From Streptomyces sp. M41(2017) (GTDB lineage Bacteria; Actinomycetota; Actinomycetes; Streptomycetales; Streptomycetaceae), in contig NZ_MWFK01000002.1 in assembly GCF_002078175.1 (NCBI RefSeq), positions 868,001 to 932,000 on the forward strand: a stretch of DNA of 64,000 nt, in the 5' to 3' direction. The notes beneath the pieces were generated by a model. It ran no database searches and had not been told where the DNA came from. It saw only the letters and a program-made list of their open reading frames with translations. How positions within the stretch are numbered: position 1 is the first letter of the stretch; the number at the start of each line of letters is the position of its first letter. The translations under genes and the position numbers were made by a program. Positions 24,163-31,412 of the stretch are shown piece after piece.

Positions 24163-25377
24163 ATGTCCCAGACCATCACGGCACGCGTCGAGGGGAACGG
24201 GCCGGTGGATCCGGCGGAGGCGGGGCGACGCAAGCAGCGGCTCCGAAGACGACTGGAGCGGCTCATCGGCATCGCCGCGACCGAGGGGAACGAACTGCTG
24301 CCGCTGCGCAACGGCGACCGGATCTTCGCCGCGATGCTCGACGCGGTGCGGTCCGCGGAGCACACCATCGACATGATGACCTTCGTCTACTGGCGGGGGC
24401 AGATAGCCCGCGACTTCGCGGCCGCGCTCGCCGACCGGGCCCGCGCGGGGCTGCGGGTGCGGCTGCTGCTCGACGGCTTCGGGGCGAAGCGGATCGAGGG
24501 GGAACTGCTGGAGTCCATGACCTCCGCCGGTGTCCAGGTGGCGTGGTTCCGCAAGCCGCTGTGGCTCTCGCCGCTCAAGCAGAACCACCGCTGTCACCGC
24601 AAGGCGCTGGTCATCGACGAACACGTCGCGTTCACCGGAGGCGTGGGGATCGCCGAGGAGTGGTGCGGGGACGCGCGCGGACCGTCCGAGTGGCGGGACA
24701 CGCACGTCCAGGTGCGCGGGCCGGCGGTGGACGGCATCGCCGCCGCGTTCGCGCAGAACTGGGCGGAGTGCCACGACGAGCTGTTCGACGACCGCGACCG
24801 GTTCACCGCGCAGGCCCAGCCGGGCACCGCGACCGTCCAGGTGGTGCGCGGGTCGGCCAGTTTCGGCTGGCAGGACATGCAGACCCTCATCCGCGTGGTG
24901 CTCGACTCCGCCGAGGAGCGGTTCCGGCTGTCCACGGCCTACTTCGCACCCGACGCGTACTTCGTGGACCTGTTGTGCGCGACCGCGCGCCGCGGAGTAC
25001 GGGTGGAGATCCTGCTGCCGGGTCCGCACACCGACCAGCGGGCCTGCCAGCTCGCCGGCCAGCACTACTACGACGCGCTGCTCGCCGCCGGTGTGGAGAT
25101 CCGCCAGTACCAGCCGACGATGCTGCACACCAAGATCATGACCATCGACGGGGTGGCGTCCCTGATCGGGTCCACCAACTTCAACCGCCGGTCGATGGAG
25201 CACGACGAGGAGGTCATGCTCGCGGTGCTGGACGAGTCGTTCACCGCGGCCCTCGACAGGGACTTCGACGAGGACCGGGAGCAGGCCGTGGCGATCGAGC
25301 CGGGCCGCTGGCGGCGCCGGTCCCTGCTCCAGCGGACCAAAGAGCTGGCGGTCGCTCCCCTGCGCCGCTTCCTCTAG
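24163..25377 (+). CDS. phospholipase D-superfamily cardiolipin synthase
   Basis: A 404-residue protein starting at ATG 24163, with AGGAG seven bases before it. It has the two HKD motifs of the phospholipase D superfamily: HRKALVID with a following GGVGI loop, and HTKIMTID with GSTNFNRRSM. The order and spacing match bacterial cardiolipin synthases of the ClsB/ClsC kind, but no N-terminal membrane helices are present. It probably transfers phosphatidyl groups in the membrane. Its position inside the stress block suggests envelope adaptation, an inference only. Confidence 0.88.
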   Translation: MSQTITARVEGNGPVDPAEAGRRKQRLRRRLERLIGIAATEGNELLPLRNGDRIFAAMLDAVRSAEHTIDMMTFVYWRGQIARDFAAALADRARAGLRVRLLLDGFGAKRIEGELLESMTSAGVQVAWFRKPLWLSPLKQNHRCHRKALVIDEHVAFTGGVGIAEEWCGDARGPSEWRDTHVQVRGPAVDGIAAAFAQNWAECHDELFDDRDRFTAQAQPGTATVQVVRGSASFGWQDMQTLIRVVLDSAEERFRLSTAYFAPDAYFVDLLCATARRGVRVEILLPGPHTDQRACQLAGQHYYDALLAAGVEIRQYQPTMLHTKIMTIDGVASLIGSTNFNRRSMEHDEEVMLAVLDESFTAALDRDFDEDREQAVAIEPGRWRRRSLLQRTKELAVAPLRRFL

Positions 25378-25440
25378 CCGCCCCCCGCCGATGACCGCGC
25401 AGCCTCCCGGCGGGAGGCGTACGTACGGGGTCGCCGCAGC

Positions 25441-25472
25441 CGTGCGGCCCGGCAGTGCTGCCGGGCCGCACG
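25441..25472. terminator. bidirectional hairpin terminator
   Basis: A perfect 15-bp stem (arm CGTGCGGCCCGGCAG) with a two-base loop lies between the ends of the convergent PLD and GAF-ANTAR genes. Confidence 0.85.
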
Positions 25473-25474
25473 GG

Positions 25475-26194
25475 TCAGGTGGGACGCTCGCCGGTCTCGC
25501 AGACCTTGCGGGCGATGTCGCGGAGCTTGATGTTGTGGTCCTGGGACGCCTTCTTCAGGACGTTGAAGGCGTTGTCCTCGCTGAGGCCGTGGCGCTCCAT
25601 GAGGATGCCCATCGCCTCGCCGATCTCGTGGCGGGTCTCCAGCGCGTGCGAGAGCTGCTGGTGCGTCCGGGCCGCGGACAGGGCCACGGCCGCGTGCGAG
25701 GCGAGTATCCAGCCGGCACGCTGGGCCGTCTCGTCGAACATGTTCGGCCGGTGCGAGTACACGTTGAGGGCGCCGAGCTCGTCGTCCTCGGTGAACAGCA
25801 GGAAGCCCATCATGCTGCCCATGCCGAGCTTCCTCAGCTCGGGGGCGAAGCGGGACCACTTCTCGTGGGGCTGCCGCAGGTCCTCGATGGCGTACAGCTG
25901 CTGCCGCTCGGTGACCGCGTCGAAGCACGGCCCCTCCCGGAGGTCCTGCTGGATCCGGTCCGCCATGCGGACGACGTCGCTGGTCGCGGCCAGCGCGCTG
26001 ACCTCGCCACGGCGGACGGTGAGGATGCCCGCCTCGTCGCAGCCGTTGATCAGCACGCTCGCGTGCTCCACGATCCGGTCCAGGGTGCCTTTGACCGAGT
26101 CCTGCGCGAGCAGGTCGCGTGCCATGTCCGCCAGGGCGAGGGCAAACTTCTCCCAGACGTCGCCGGACTCCTGCACCATGGGCCACCTGCTCAT
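25475..26194 (-). CDS. GAF-ANTAR transcription antitermination regulator
   Basis: A 239-residue protein. Residues about 25-180 form a GAF sensor (GTLDRIVEHASVLINGCDEAGI, MMGFLLFTEDDELGALNVYS), and residues about 180-235 an ANTAR RNA-binding domain (ETRHEIGEAMGILMERHGLSEDNAF). ANTAR proteins bind paired hexaloop hairpins in nascent RNA and prevent termination. The start may be ATG 26194 or an in-frame ATG at 26179; neither has a strong ribosome binding site. No paired-hexaloop target was recognised nearby. Confidence 0.88.
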   Translation of the reverse strand: MSRWPMVQESGDVWEKFALALADMARDLLAQDSVKGTLDRIVEHASVLINGCDEAGILTVRRGEVSALAATSDVVRMADRIQQDLREGPCFDAVTERQQLYAIEDLRQPHEKWSRFAPELRKLGMGSMMGFLLFTEDDELGALNVYSHRPNMFDETAQRAGWILASHAAVALSAARTHQQLSHALETRHEIGEAMGILMERHGLSEDNAFNVLKKASQDHNIKLRDIARKVCETGERPT

Positions 26195-26447
26195 TCGTCG
26201 AATCGCAACCGCCGTTCACCCGGGGTTCCATCTTGCCACCCCGGCGCGCCCACCGCGCCGGTCGGGTGCGAGGGGACGGGCCGCGTGCGGCTTTCCGCGA
26301 ACCTGAGCGGTGGCGCCGGAGCCGGACTTTTTCGGCATCCACGGGATCTTTGCACGCCCGGGCCGTTTCACAGGGGCGATCACTGGTGACCCGAGAGAGG
26401 ACACACCATCCAAAGAACGCATCCGCTTCAGCCACAGGAGGCCCGCA

Positions 26448-26708
26448 ATGGACAACTGGCGTGATTCCGCGGCTTGCCGCAGCGTCGACCCCGACCTCTT
26501 CTTCCCGATCGGCAACACCGGCCCCGCCGTGCTGCAGATCCAGGAGGCGAAGGCCGTGTGCGAGGGCTGCCCGGTCCGCGAGGCGTGCCTGGACTGGGCG
26601 CTGGAGTCGGGCCAGAGCGTGGGTGTCTGGGGCGGTACGAGCGAGACCGAGCGGCGTTCGCTGGCTCGCCGCCGGGCACGTCGCCGTACGCAGGACGCCT
26701 CGGCCTAG
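26448..26708 (+). CDS. Wbl (WhiB-like) iron-sulfur transcription factor
   Basis: An 86-residue Wbl protein with AGGAG seven bases before the ATG at 26448. The four cluster-binding Cys are at 10, 38, 41 and 47 (AAC, then CEGCPVREAC). GVWGG is at 59-63 and is followed by a basic Arg-rich tail that contacts DNA. The segment DLFFPIGNTGPAVLQIQEAK resembles the WhiB1/WblE branch. Wbl proteins bind the principal sigma factor and respond to oxidants or nitric oxide. Confidence 0.93.
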   Translation: MDNWRDSAACRSVDPDLFFPIGNTGPAVLQIQEAKAVCEGCPVREACLDWALESGQSVGVWGGTSETERRSLARRRARRRTQDASA

Positions 26709-26729
26709 CCGGAACAGCGGGGAGAGACC

Positions 26730-26754
26730 GGGTCCTCGGAGCAGGACCGGGTAC
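26730..26754 (+). promoter_or_regulatory. candidate SigB-group promoter
   Basis: GGGT, 15 bases, then GGGTAC, matching the Streptomyces SigB-type pattern GNNT-N14-16-GGGTAC. It lies 70 bp upstream of the HATPase anti-sigma-like gene at 26824, just after the Wbl gene. Confidence 0.4.
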
Positions 26755-26823
26755 GGATCCAGGTTGGCCTGGTCGCGACAGAGGGCAAGACGTACCGCCG
26801 ACGAGATCCGAACGAAGGGCACG

Positions 26824-27258
26824 ATGGAAATCGATCCGAGCGGGAACAAGAAGCCGTCGTACGAGGAGTTCGGGACGCTCACCACCGCGTTCGGCGGCGA
26901 GCTGCGCAACGTGACCGACGCGCGGCTGGCCGCGGACGGCTATCTGCGCGCCCTGGCCCGGACGGCGCCACCCTCGGCGGAGGAGCACTGGGACGACATC
27001 CTGCTGGTGGTCACCGAGCTGGCCGCCAACACGATCCAGTACGCTCCCGGTCCCTTCGAGCTGCTCATGCGCCCCACCTTCGACGGTGTGCACGTGACCG
27101 TGCGCGACGGCAGCACCACCCGGCCCGCCCCCCGCCGCTTCCGCCCCTCGGAGGGCGGGGGCGGCATCGGGTGGCATCTCGTCAACGCCCTGTGCGACCA
27201 GGTCAGCGTGATCGTGCGGCCCGACGGCAAGGACATCCACGCCTTCCTGCCCTGGTGA
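26824..27258 (+). CDS. HATPase anti-sigma-like regulatory protein
   Basis: A 144-residue stand-alone HATPase domain with N box LLVVTELAANTIQYAPG, a shortened G1 region (VTVRDGSTTRPAPR) and a G2 box GGGGIGWHLVNALC. The ATG at 26824 follows AAGGGCACG. The G1 box lacks the usual DxGxG, which is common in the streptomycete expansion of this family and leaves kinase activity uncertain. It may keep an anti-sigma binding role. Confidence 0.85.
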   Translation: MEIDPSGNKKPSYEEFGTLTTAFGGELRNVTDARLAADGYLRALARTAPPSAEEHWDDILLVVTELAANTIQYAPGPFELLMRPTFDGVHVTVRDGSTTRPAPRRFRPSEGGGGIGWHLVNALCDQVSVIVRPDGKDIHAFLPW

Positions 27259-27366
27259 GAAAGGCCGTGGAGGGAACCGTCGACGGACTCGCAGGTGTCC
27301 TTTCTCTCGAACAGGGCACACGGATCCGATGAAGGAACCGGTCCCCCACACGATCAAGGTGACGCA

Positions 27367-27672
27367 TTGAGCACGGAACACGAGCCGTCCGGACAGGAGC
27401 ACGCCGCGTGGGAGCGGGTCCGCGACGCCGCCACGGGGATGAACCACCACCAGGCGAAGGCGGCCTTCGAGGAGGCCGAACGTGCGGCCGAGGACGGTAC
27501 GGCCGACGGGGGGTCCTCGCTCGTGAGGCGGGCGGAACGGGACGAGTGGGAGCGGATCACCGACACGCTCTCCGACCACGCCGGGTCGTACGACCCGGCC
27601 ACGGACCCCTTCGTCCAGGGGCAGCTCACCGCCCGGGCCAACCGCGCGCGGGCATCCGCGCGGCGCCGCTGA
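27367..27672 (+). CDS. small hypothetical protein, highly charged
   Basis: A 101-residue hydrophilic protein, MSTEHEPSGQEHAAWERV from a TTG codon at 27367; AAGGTG lies five bases upstream. The frame is open to a GTG at 27295, but no ribosome binding site precedes it. The sequence is rich in Glu, Ala and Arg and predicted helical (HHQAKAAFEEAERAAEDG), ending in an Arg-rich tail. I do not recognise the family. It lies downstream of the HATPase gene, possibly co-transcribed. Confidence 0.6.
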   Translation: MSTEHEPSGQEHAAWERVRDAATGMNHHQAKAAFEEAERAAEDGTADGGSSLVRRAERDEWERITDTLSDHAGSYDPATDPFVQGQLTARANRARASARRR

Positions 27673-27841
27673 ACCAGCTCCGCCCGCGTTGTCAGTGCGC
27701 TGCGGAACAATGCCGAGCAGCGAGAACGTCACCGCCCCGGGCGATGCGTGATCCGACCCGTCCGTCGAAAGGCCGCATCTTCATGACGCTCACCCCGCAC
27801 CCCCGTACCGCGCCGCGAGGCCCGATCGGAGGATGGTGACC

Positions 27842-28195
27842 ATGCTGCGGCCGCTCCCCCGGACCCGTACCCCGCTCAGTGCCGGCGGGGCCGAGGTGCT
27901 GCGTCTGATAACCGAGCGGCGGTTCGCGGTCCGCCTCACCGTGCACGCGAACGGCCGTCGGCGGTACGGCTACTGGATGCCCCTCGATCCCCGCACGGGA
28001 CGCGGTGGCTGCTACGTCGCCCTGCCCACCGGCGAGTGCGACGCGCTGCACGCGGCGGGCCGGATCGTGCTCGGCGACGCGCTGGTCGATCCCGCCAAGA
28101 CCACCTACCAGGTCCAGGCGGCGGCCCGCCCCTCGGCTACGCTCACGAGCGCACCGCGGAGGTCCTCCGCGTCCTCCCACGCCCTGACGGCCTGA
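27842..28195 (+). CDS. conserved hypothetical protein
   Basis: A 117-residue protein starting at ATG 27842, with GGAGG nine bases upstream; the ATG at 27833 is in frame but abuts that site. The middle is conserved-looking (VLRLITERRFAVRLTVHANGRRRYGYWMPLDP; GGCYVALPTGECDALHAAGRIVLGDALVDPAK) and the C-terminus is Ser/Ala-rich. I do not recognise a domain. The gene is convergent with the HATPase gene at 28300. Confidence 0.65.
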   Translation: MLRPLPRTRTPLSAGGAEVLRLITERRFAVRLTVHANGRRRYGYWMPLDPRTGRGGCYVALPTGECDALHAAGRIVLGDALVDPAKTTYQVQAAARPSATLTSAPRRSSASSHALTA

Positions 28196-28299
28196 GCCGT
28201 CGACACCGCGGCCTCCTTGCGACGGCCTGTCCTTCCGGCGCCCGTACCTTCCGGGGCCCATGGCTTCTGGGACCCACAGCTTCCGGGGCTCACCCGAGT

Positions 28300-28758
28300 T
28301 CAGACCCTCGCGGCGGACGGTGTGAGCGGTACCACTGCGGTGATCCGCTTACCTCCCGCCCGCAGCGGCGCGACGGCCACGTCGCTGGCGAGCCTGCGGA
28401 CGATCATCCAGCCGTGCCCGCCCACCCGGAGCCGGCCCGTGTCGTCGAACCGCCCGGCAGACGCCGGACGTCGATCGCTGCGGTCGCTCACCGACAGCCT
28501 CACCTCGCCCCCGGTCGGCGTCACCTCGAACCCGGTGACACCGCCACCGTGCAGCATCGCGTTGCTGACCAGTTCCGAGGCGACGAGCAGCACGTCACCG
28601 ACGGCGTCCTCGTCGGCCCACGAGGCATCCCCGGACCGCGCCGCGAGAGCGCGCCGGACCGCCTGTCGCGCGTCGGCCGGACTTTCGGGCCCCGACGAGG
28701 TCATGGGCCGCGCCACGGCCACCGTGTCGGTGGACGACCTCTGGTACTCCCCGCACAT
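28300..28758 (-). CDS. HATPase anti-sigma-like regulatory protein
   Basis: A 152-residue stand-alone HATPase domain starting at ATG 28758, six bases after GGAG; a GTG at 28770 is also in frame but sits too close to its purine tract. The N box is LLVASELVSNAMLHGGG, the G1 region reads VSDRSDRRPAS (degenerate), and the G2 box is VGGHGWMIVRRLASD. It is the third such protein in this block. Its sigma factor or antagonist partner is unknown. Confidence 0.85.
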   Translation of the reverse strand: MCGEYQRSSTDTVAVARPMTSSGPESPADARQAVRRALAARSGDASWADEDAVGDVLLVASELVSNAMLHGGGVTGFEVTPTGGEVRLSVSDRSDRRPASAGRFDDTGRLRVGGHGWMIVRRLASDVAVAPLRAGGKRITAVVPLTPSAARV

Positions 28759-28790
28759 TCTTCGCTCCACCCTTCCTGCCGGAAATTCTC

Positions 28791-28823
28791 AGGGCCCGTC
28801 GCGCAATACACACGACGGGCCCT
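28791..28823 (-). terminator. hairpin terminator of the csbD-like gene
   Basis: An 11-bp perfect stem (AGGGCCCGTCG / CGACGGGCCCT) with an 11-base loop lies just past the stop of the CsbD-family gene. Confidence 0.75.
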
Positions 28824-28839
28824 GTGGAATTGGCCGTCA

Positions 28840-29013
28840 TCAGTGCCGAAATGCGTCCTTGGCCTTTTCCTTGGCCTGCCGGGCGTCGCCCTTGGACTGT
28901 TCGATCTTGCCCTCGGCGGTCATGCGGTCATTGCCGACCGCACGTCCGACGGCCTCCTTGGCCTTGCCCTTCGCCTTTTCGATCCGGGCGCGGGTCCTGT
29001 CACTCTCGGCCAT
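28840..29013 (-). CDS. CsbD-family general stress protein
   Basis: A 57-residue highly charged protein, MAESDRTRARIEKAKGKA at the start, then AVGNDRMTAEGKIEQSKG and a Lys-rich helical end. This matches the CsbD family: length about 55-70, the GNDRMTAEGKIEQ core, and Lys/Glu-rich flanks. CsbD of Bacillus is a SigB-dependent general stress protein of unknown biochemical role. It is too short for the usual gene length cut-off and would be easy to miss. GAGG lies about 12 bases before the ATG. It is read toward the HATPase gene at 28300 but a terminator intervenes. Confidence 0.88.
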   Translation of the reverse strand: MAESDRTRARIEKAKGKAKEAVGRAVGNDRMTAEGKIEQSKGDARQAKEKAKDAFRH

Positions 29014-29289
29014 GGCAGTTCACGTCCTCACTGCTCGACAATGCGATGCATTACTACGGCTGACCGTGAATCGACTGCCCAAACCCGGAGACCTTCGCAT
29101 TCCGCGGACTTCGCCCGGTCGGAGGCCGACGCCCTCCCCCGGCGCGGGCCGTTCTCCTTCTGCGGACACCGCGGCATTCGCGTCGCTGACCGACTCCACG
29201 GCCAAGGGGCACGCGATCGACGCTTCCCGCCCGCACCATGGACACTTACCCTCCAGTAATATCGCGCGACAGCCCCCTGAGGAGGAACC

Positions 29290-29670
29290 GTGCCACGGTC
29301 CGAACGCTCGCCCTTGTTGCTCGCAGGCCTCTTGGCCTCCGCGGGCGTCGCCCACTTCGCCGTACCCCGGCAGTTCGACGCCACCGTCCCGCGCGTTCTG
29401 CCAGGAGCGGCGCGGACCTGGACGCGGGCGAGCGGAGTGGTCGAGTTCGCCCTCGCGGCCGGGGTGGCGCTGCCGCGCACCCGCCGGGTCGCGGCCCTGG
29501 CCACCGCCGCCTTCTTCGTCGGGGTCTTTCCCGCGAACGTGCAGATGGCCGTGGACTGGCGGAACCGTCCGGCGCCGCTCAAGGCGGCCGCCCTCGCGCG
29601 GCTCCCGCTCCAGGTGCCGCTCGTGATGTGGGCACGCGGCGTCGCGCGCGCCGGGGAGGGACGGTCATGA
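29290..29670 (+). CDS. DoxX-like small membrane protein
   Basis: A 126-residue protein with four hydrophobic segments (LLLAGLLASAGVAHFAVP, VVEFALAAGVAL, AALATAAFFVGVFPANVQMAV and a last one near LQVPLVMW). This order and the FPANVQMA motif are typical of the DoxX-like family. The GTG at 29290 is preceded by AGGAGG at a five-base spacing. Its stop overlaps the start of the peroxiredoxin gene (ATGA), so the two form an operon. Members have been linked to membrane redox homeostasis. Confidence 0.8.
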   Translation: MPRSERSPLLLAGLLASAGVAHFAVPRQFDATVPRVLPGAARTWTRASGVVEFALAAGVALPRTRRVAALATAAFFVGVFPANVQMAVDWRNRPAPLKAAALARLPLQVPLVMWARGVARAGEGRS

Positions 29671-30134
29671 CGACACGGGTGAACGTGGGCGACACCGTCG
29701 AGGACTTCACGCTGCCGGACGAGACCGGCACGAACCGGAGCCTGTCCGAACTGCTGGGCGAGGGCCCCGTGGTGCTGTTCTTCTACCCGGCCGCCCTCAC
29801 CAGCGGCTGCACCGCCGAGGCCTGCCACTTCCGGGATCTGGCCACGGAGTTCACCGGCGCGGGCGCCAGGCCGGTCGGCATCAGTGGCGACGCGGTGGAC
29901 CGGCAGAAGGAGTTCACCGACCGTCACACGCTCGGCTTCCCGCTCCTGTCCGACGTCGACGGCACCGTACGCGAGCGGTTCGGGGTGAAGCGCGGTTTCT
30001 CGCTGGCCCCGACGAAGCGGGTCACCTTCGTCATCGCCCAGGACCGCACCGTCCTGGAGGTGGTCCGCAGCGAACTGCGCATGAGCGCCCACGCCGACCG
30101 CGCTCTCGCCGCGCTGCGCGACCACAAGGGCTGA
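29667..30134 (+). CDS. BCP/PrxQ-type peroxiredoxin
   Basis: A 155-residue thiol peroxidase. The peroxidatic Cys48 lies in PAALTSGCTAEACHFRD and a second Cys53 gives the C-x4-C spacing of atypical 2-Cys BCP enzymes. The thioredoxin-like fold is otherwise standard (VVLFFYPA, GISGD, FPLLSDVDG, KRVTFVI). It reduces hydrogen peroxide and organic hydroperoxides. It is translationally coupled to the DoxX-like gene, matching a redox-stress operon. Confidence 0.92.
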   Translation: MTTRVNVGDTVEDFTLPDETGTNRSLSELLGEGPVVLFFYPAALTSGCTAEACHFRDLATEFTGAGARPVGISGDAVDRQKEFTDRHTLGFPLLSDVDGTVRERFGVKRGFSLAPTKRVTFVIAQDRTVLEVVRSELRMSAHADRALAALRDHKG

Positions 30135-30436
30135 GCCACGGCCCACGGCGCGGTCGGCGAACTGCCGTTCCACGCCAGGCACGTCGTGACGTGTGAACGG
30201 ACCCCGCCCCTATGCGGATGGAGGGTGGGGCCCGTTCACTGTGCCTCATTCTCGACACCCGGCACGCTCCGCCACCAGGGAGTGCGACGCGTCGGCTGCG
30301 CGACACGGCGCACACCCCGTGTGTGCGGCGCGCCTCCCGTGTGCGGCGGCCGCCTTCCGTTCGAGGCGCCCTGTCGGGTGCCCGGGCCACCGGTCATGCT
30401 GGACCCGACACGGACAGGACGATCAACGGAGCCACC
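30135..30436. other. intergenic region between peroxiredoxin and dioxygenase genes
   Basis: This 302-bp stretch holds the terminator hairpin at 30193-30239 and, past it, GTGTGCGGCG-like repeats (30320-30350). The dioxygenase promoter should be in the second half; no clear -10/-35 pair is visible. Confidence 0.55.
30193..30239 (+). terminator. hairpin terminator of the DoxX-peroxiredoxin operon
   Basis: A 17-bp stem, GTGAACGGACCCCGCCC with GGGTGGGGCCCGTTCAC, 15 positions Watson-Crick and the other two A/C or G/T, around a 13-base loop. It lies about 60 bp after the peroxiredoxin stop. Confidence 0.75.
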
Positions 30437-31384
30437 ATGACGGACCAGGTCACACGTCTCGAAGTGAAGCCGGCGGCGGGACACATCGGCGCCGAGATCA
30501 CCGGAGTCGACCTGGCGGAGGAGTTGCCCGACGCGGTGGTCGCCGCGATCCGGGCGGCCGTGCTGCGCTGGAAGGTGGTGTTCTTCCGCGACCAGCGGCT
30601 CGACCACACCACCCAGGTCGCGTTCGCCCGCCGCTTCGGCGAACCGGTCCGCCTGCGTTCCCGTGGCAGCGCCTCCCCGAAGGACTTCCCCGAGGTCGAG
30701 ACGACGGCCGACCGCCTCGAACTGGGCGGGCGGTACGGCATGGACCACGAGGAATGGCTGCGGCGCCGCCGCCACTCGCTGCTGCGCGGCTGGCACTGCG
30801 ACCACGGCGCCCGCGTCGACCCGCCGGCCGCGACGATCCTGCGGGCCGAGACCGTACCCCCGTACGGCGGTGACACCACGTGGTCGAACCTGGCCGCCGC
30901 CTACGCGGGTCTGTCCGCCCCCGTCCGTGCCTTCGTGGACGGGTTGCGCGCCGAGCACCGGCTGGGCGTCGGGTACCAGACGCGCCCCGGCGAGGACGCG
31001 TACGCGCGTCATCTGCTCGACCGGCAGGTCGCCACCGAGCATCCGCTGGTGCGGGTGCACCCCGAGACGGGTGAGCGGGTGCTGTTCGTGAACGGCTACT
31101 ACGTCGAGCAGATCCTGGACGTGTCCCGGCCGGAGAGCCGGGCCATCCTGGAGATGCTGCTGGAGCAGGCGGTCCGGCCCGAGTACACGGTGCGCTTCCG
31201 GTGGGAGCCGGGGAGTGTGGCCTTCTGGGACAACCGGGCGACCATCCATCTCGCGCCGAGCGACACCGCCCACGTCGACCACCCCCGGGTCATGCACCGG
31301 GTGATGCTGGCCGGTGACGTCCCGGAGGGGGTCGACGGGAAGCCGTCGGCGCCGATCACGGGCAGCGAGCCCGGGCGCTGGTGA
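30437..31384 (+). CDS. TauD/TfdA-family Fe(II)/2-oxoglutarate dioxygenase
   Basis: A 315-residue non-heme iron oxygenase. The iron-binding facial triad is visible: WHCDHG gives His120 and Asp122, and the distal His287 lies in VMHRVML. The 2-oxoglutarate anchor region is FRWEPGSVAFWDNRATIHL. The N-terminal segment IGAEITGVDLAEELPD and the FFRDQRL strand are the usual TauD opening. Substrates range from taurine and alkyl sulfates to herbicides and antibiotic intermediates; nothing here specifies one. The gene is monocistronic in this window, convergent with the FAD oxidase. Confidence 0.9.
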   Translation: MTDQVTRLEVKPAAGHIGAEITGVDLAEELPDAVVAAIRAAVLRWKVVFFRDQRLDHTTQVAFARRFGEPVRLRSRGSASPKDFPEVETTADRLELGGRYGMDHEEWLRRRRHSLLRGWHCDHGARVDPPAATILRAETVPPYGGDTTWSNLAAAYAGLSAPVRAFVDGLRAEHRLGVGYQTRPGEDAYARHLLDRQVATEHPLVRVHPETGERVLFVNGYYVEQILDVSRPESRAILEMLLEQAVRPEYTVRFRWEPGSVAFWDNRATIHLAPSDTAHVDHPRVMHRVMLAGDVPEGVDGKPSAPITGSEPGRW

Positions 31385-31412
31385 GCCCGGGCCGGCCGGC
31401 GACGGCGGAGCG

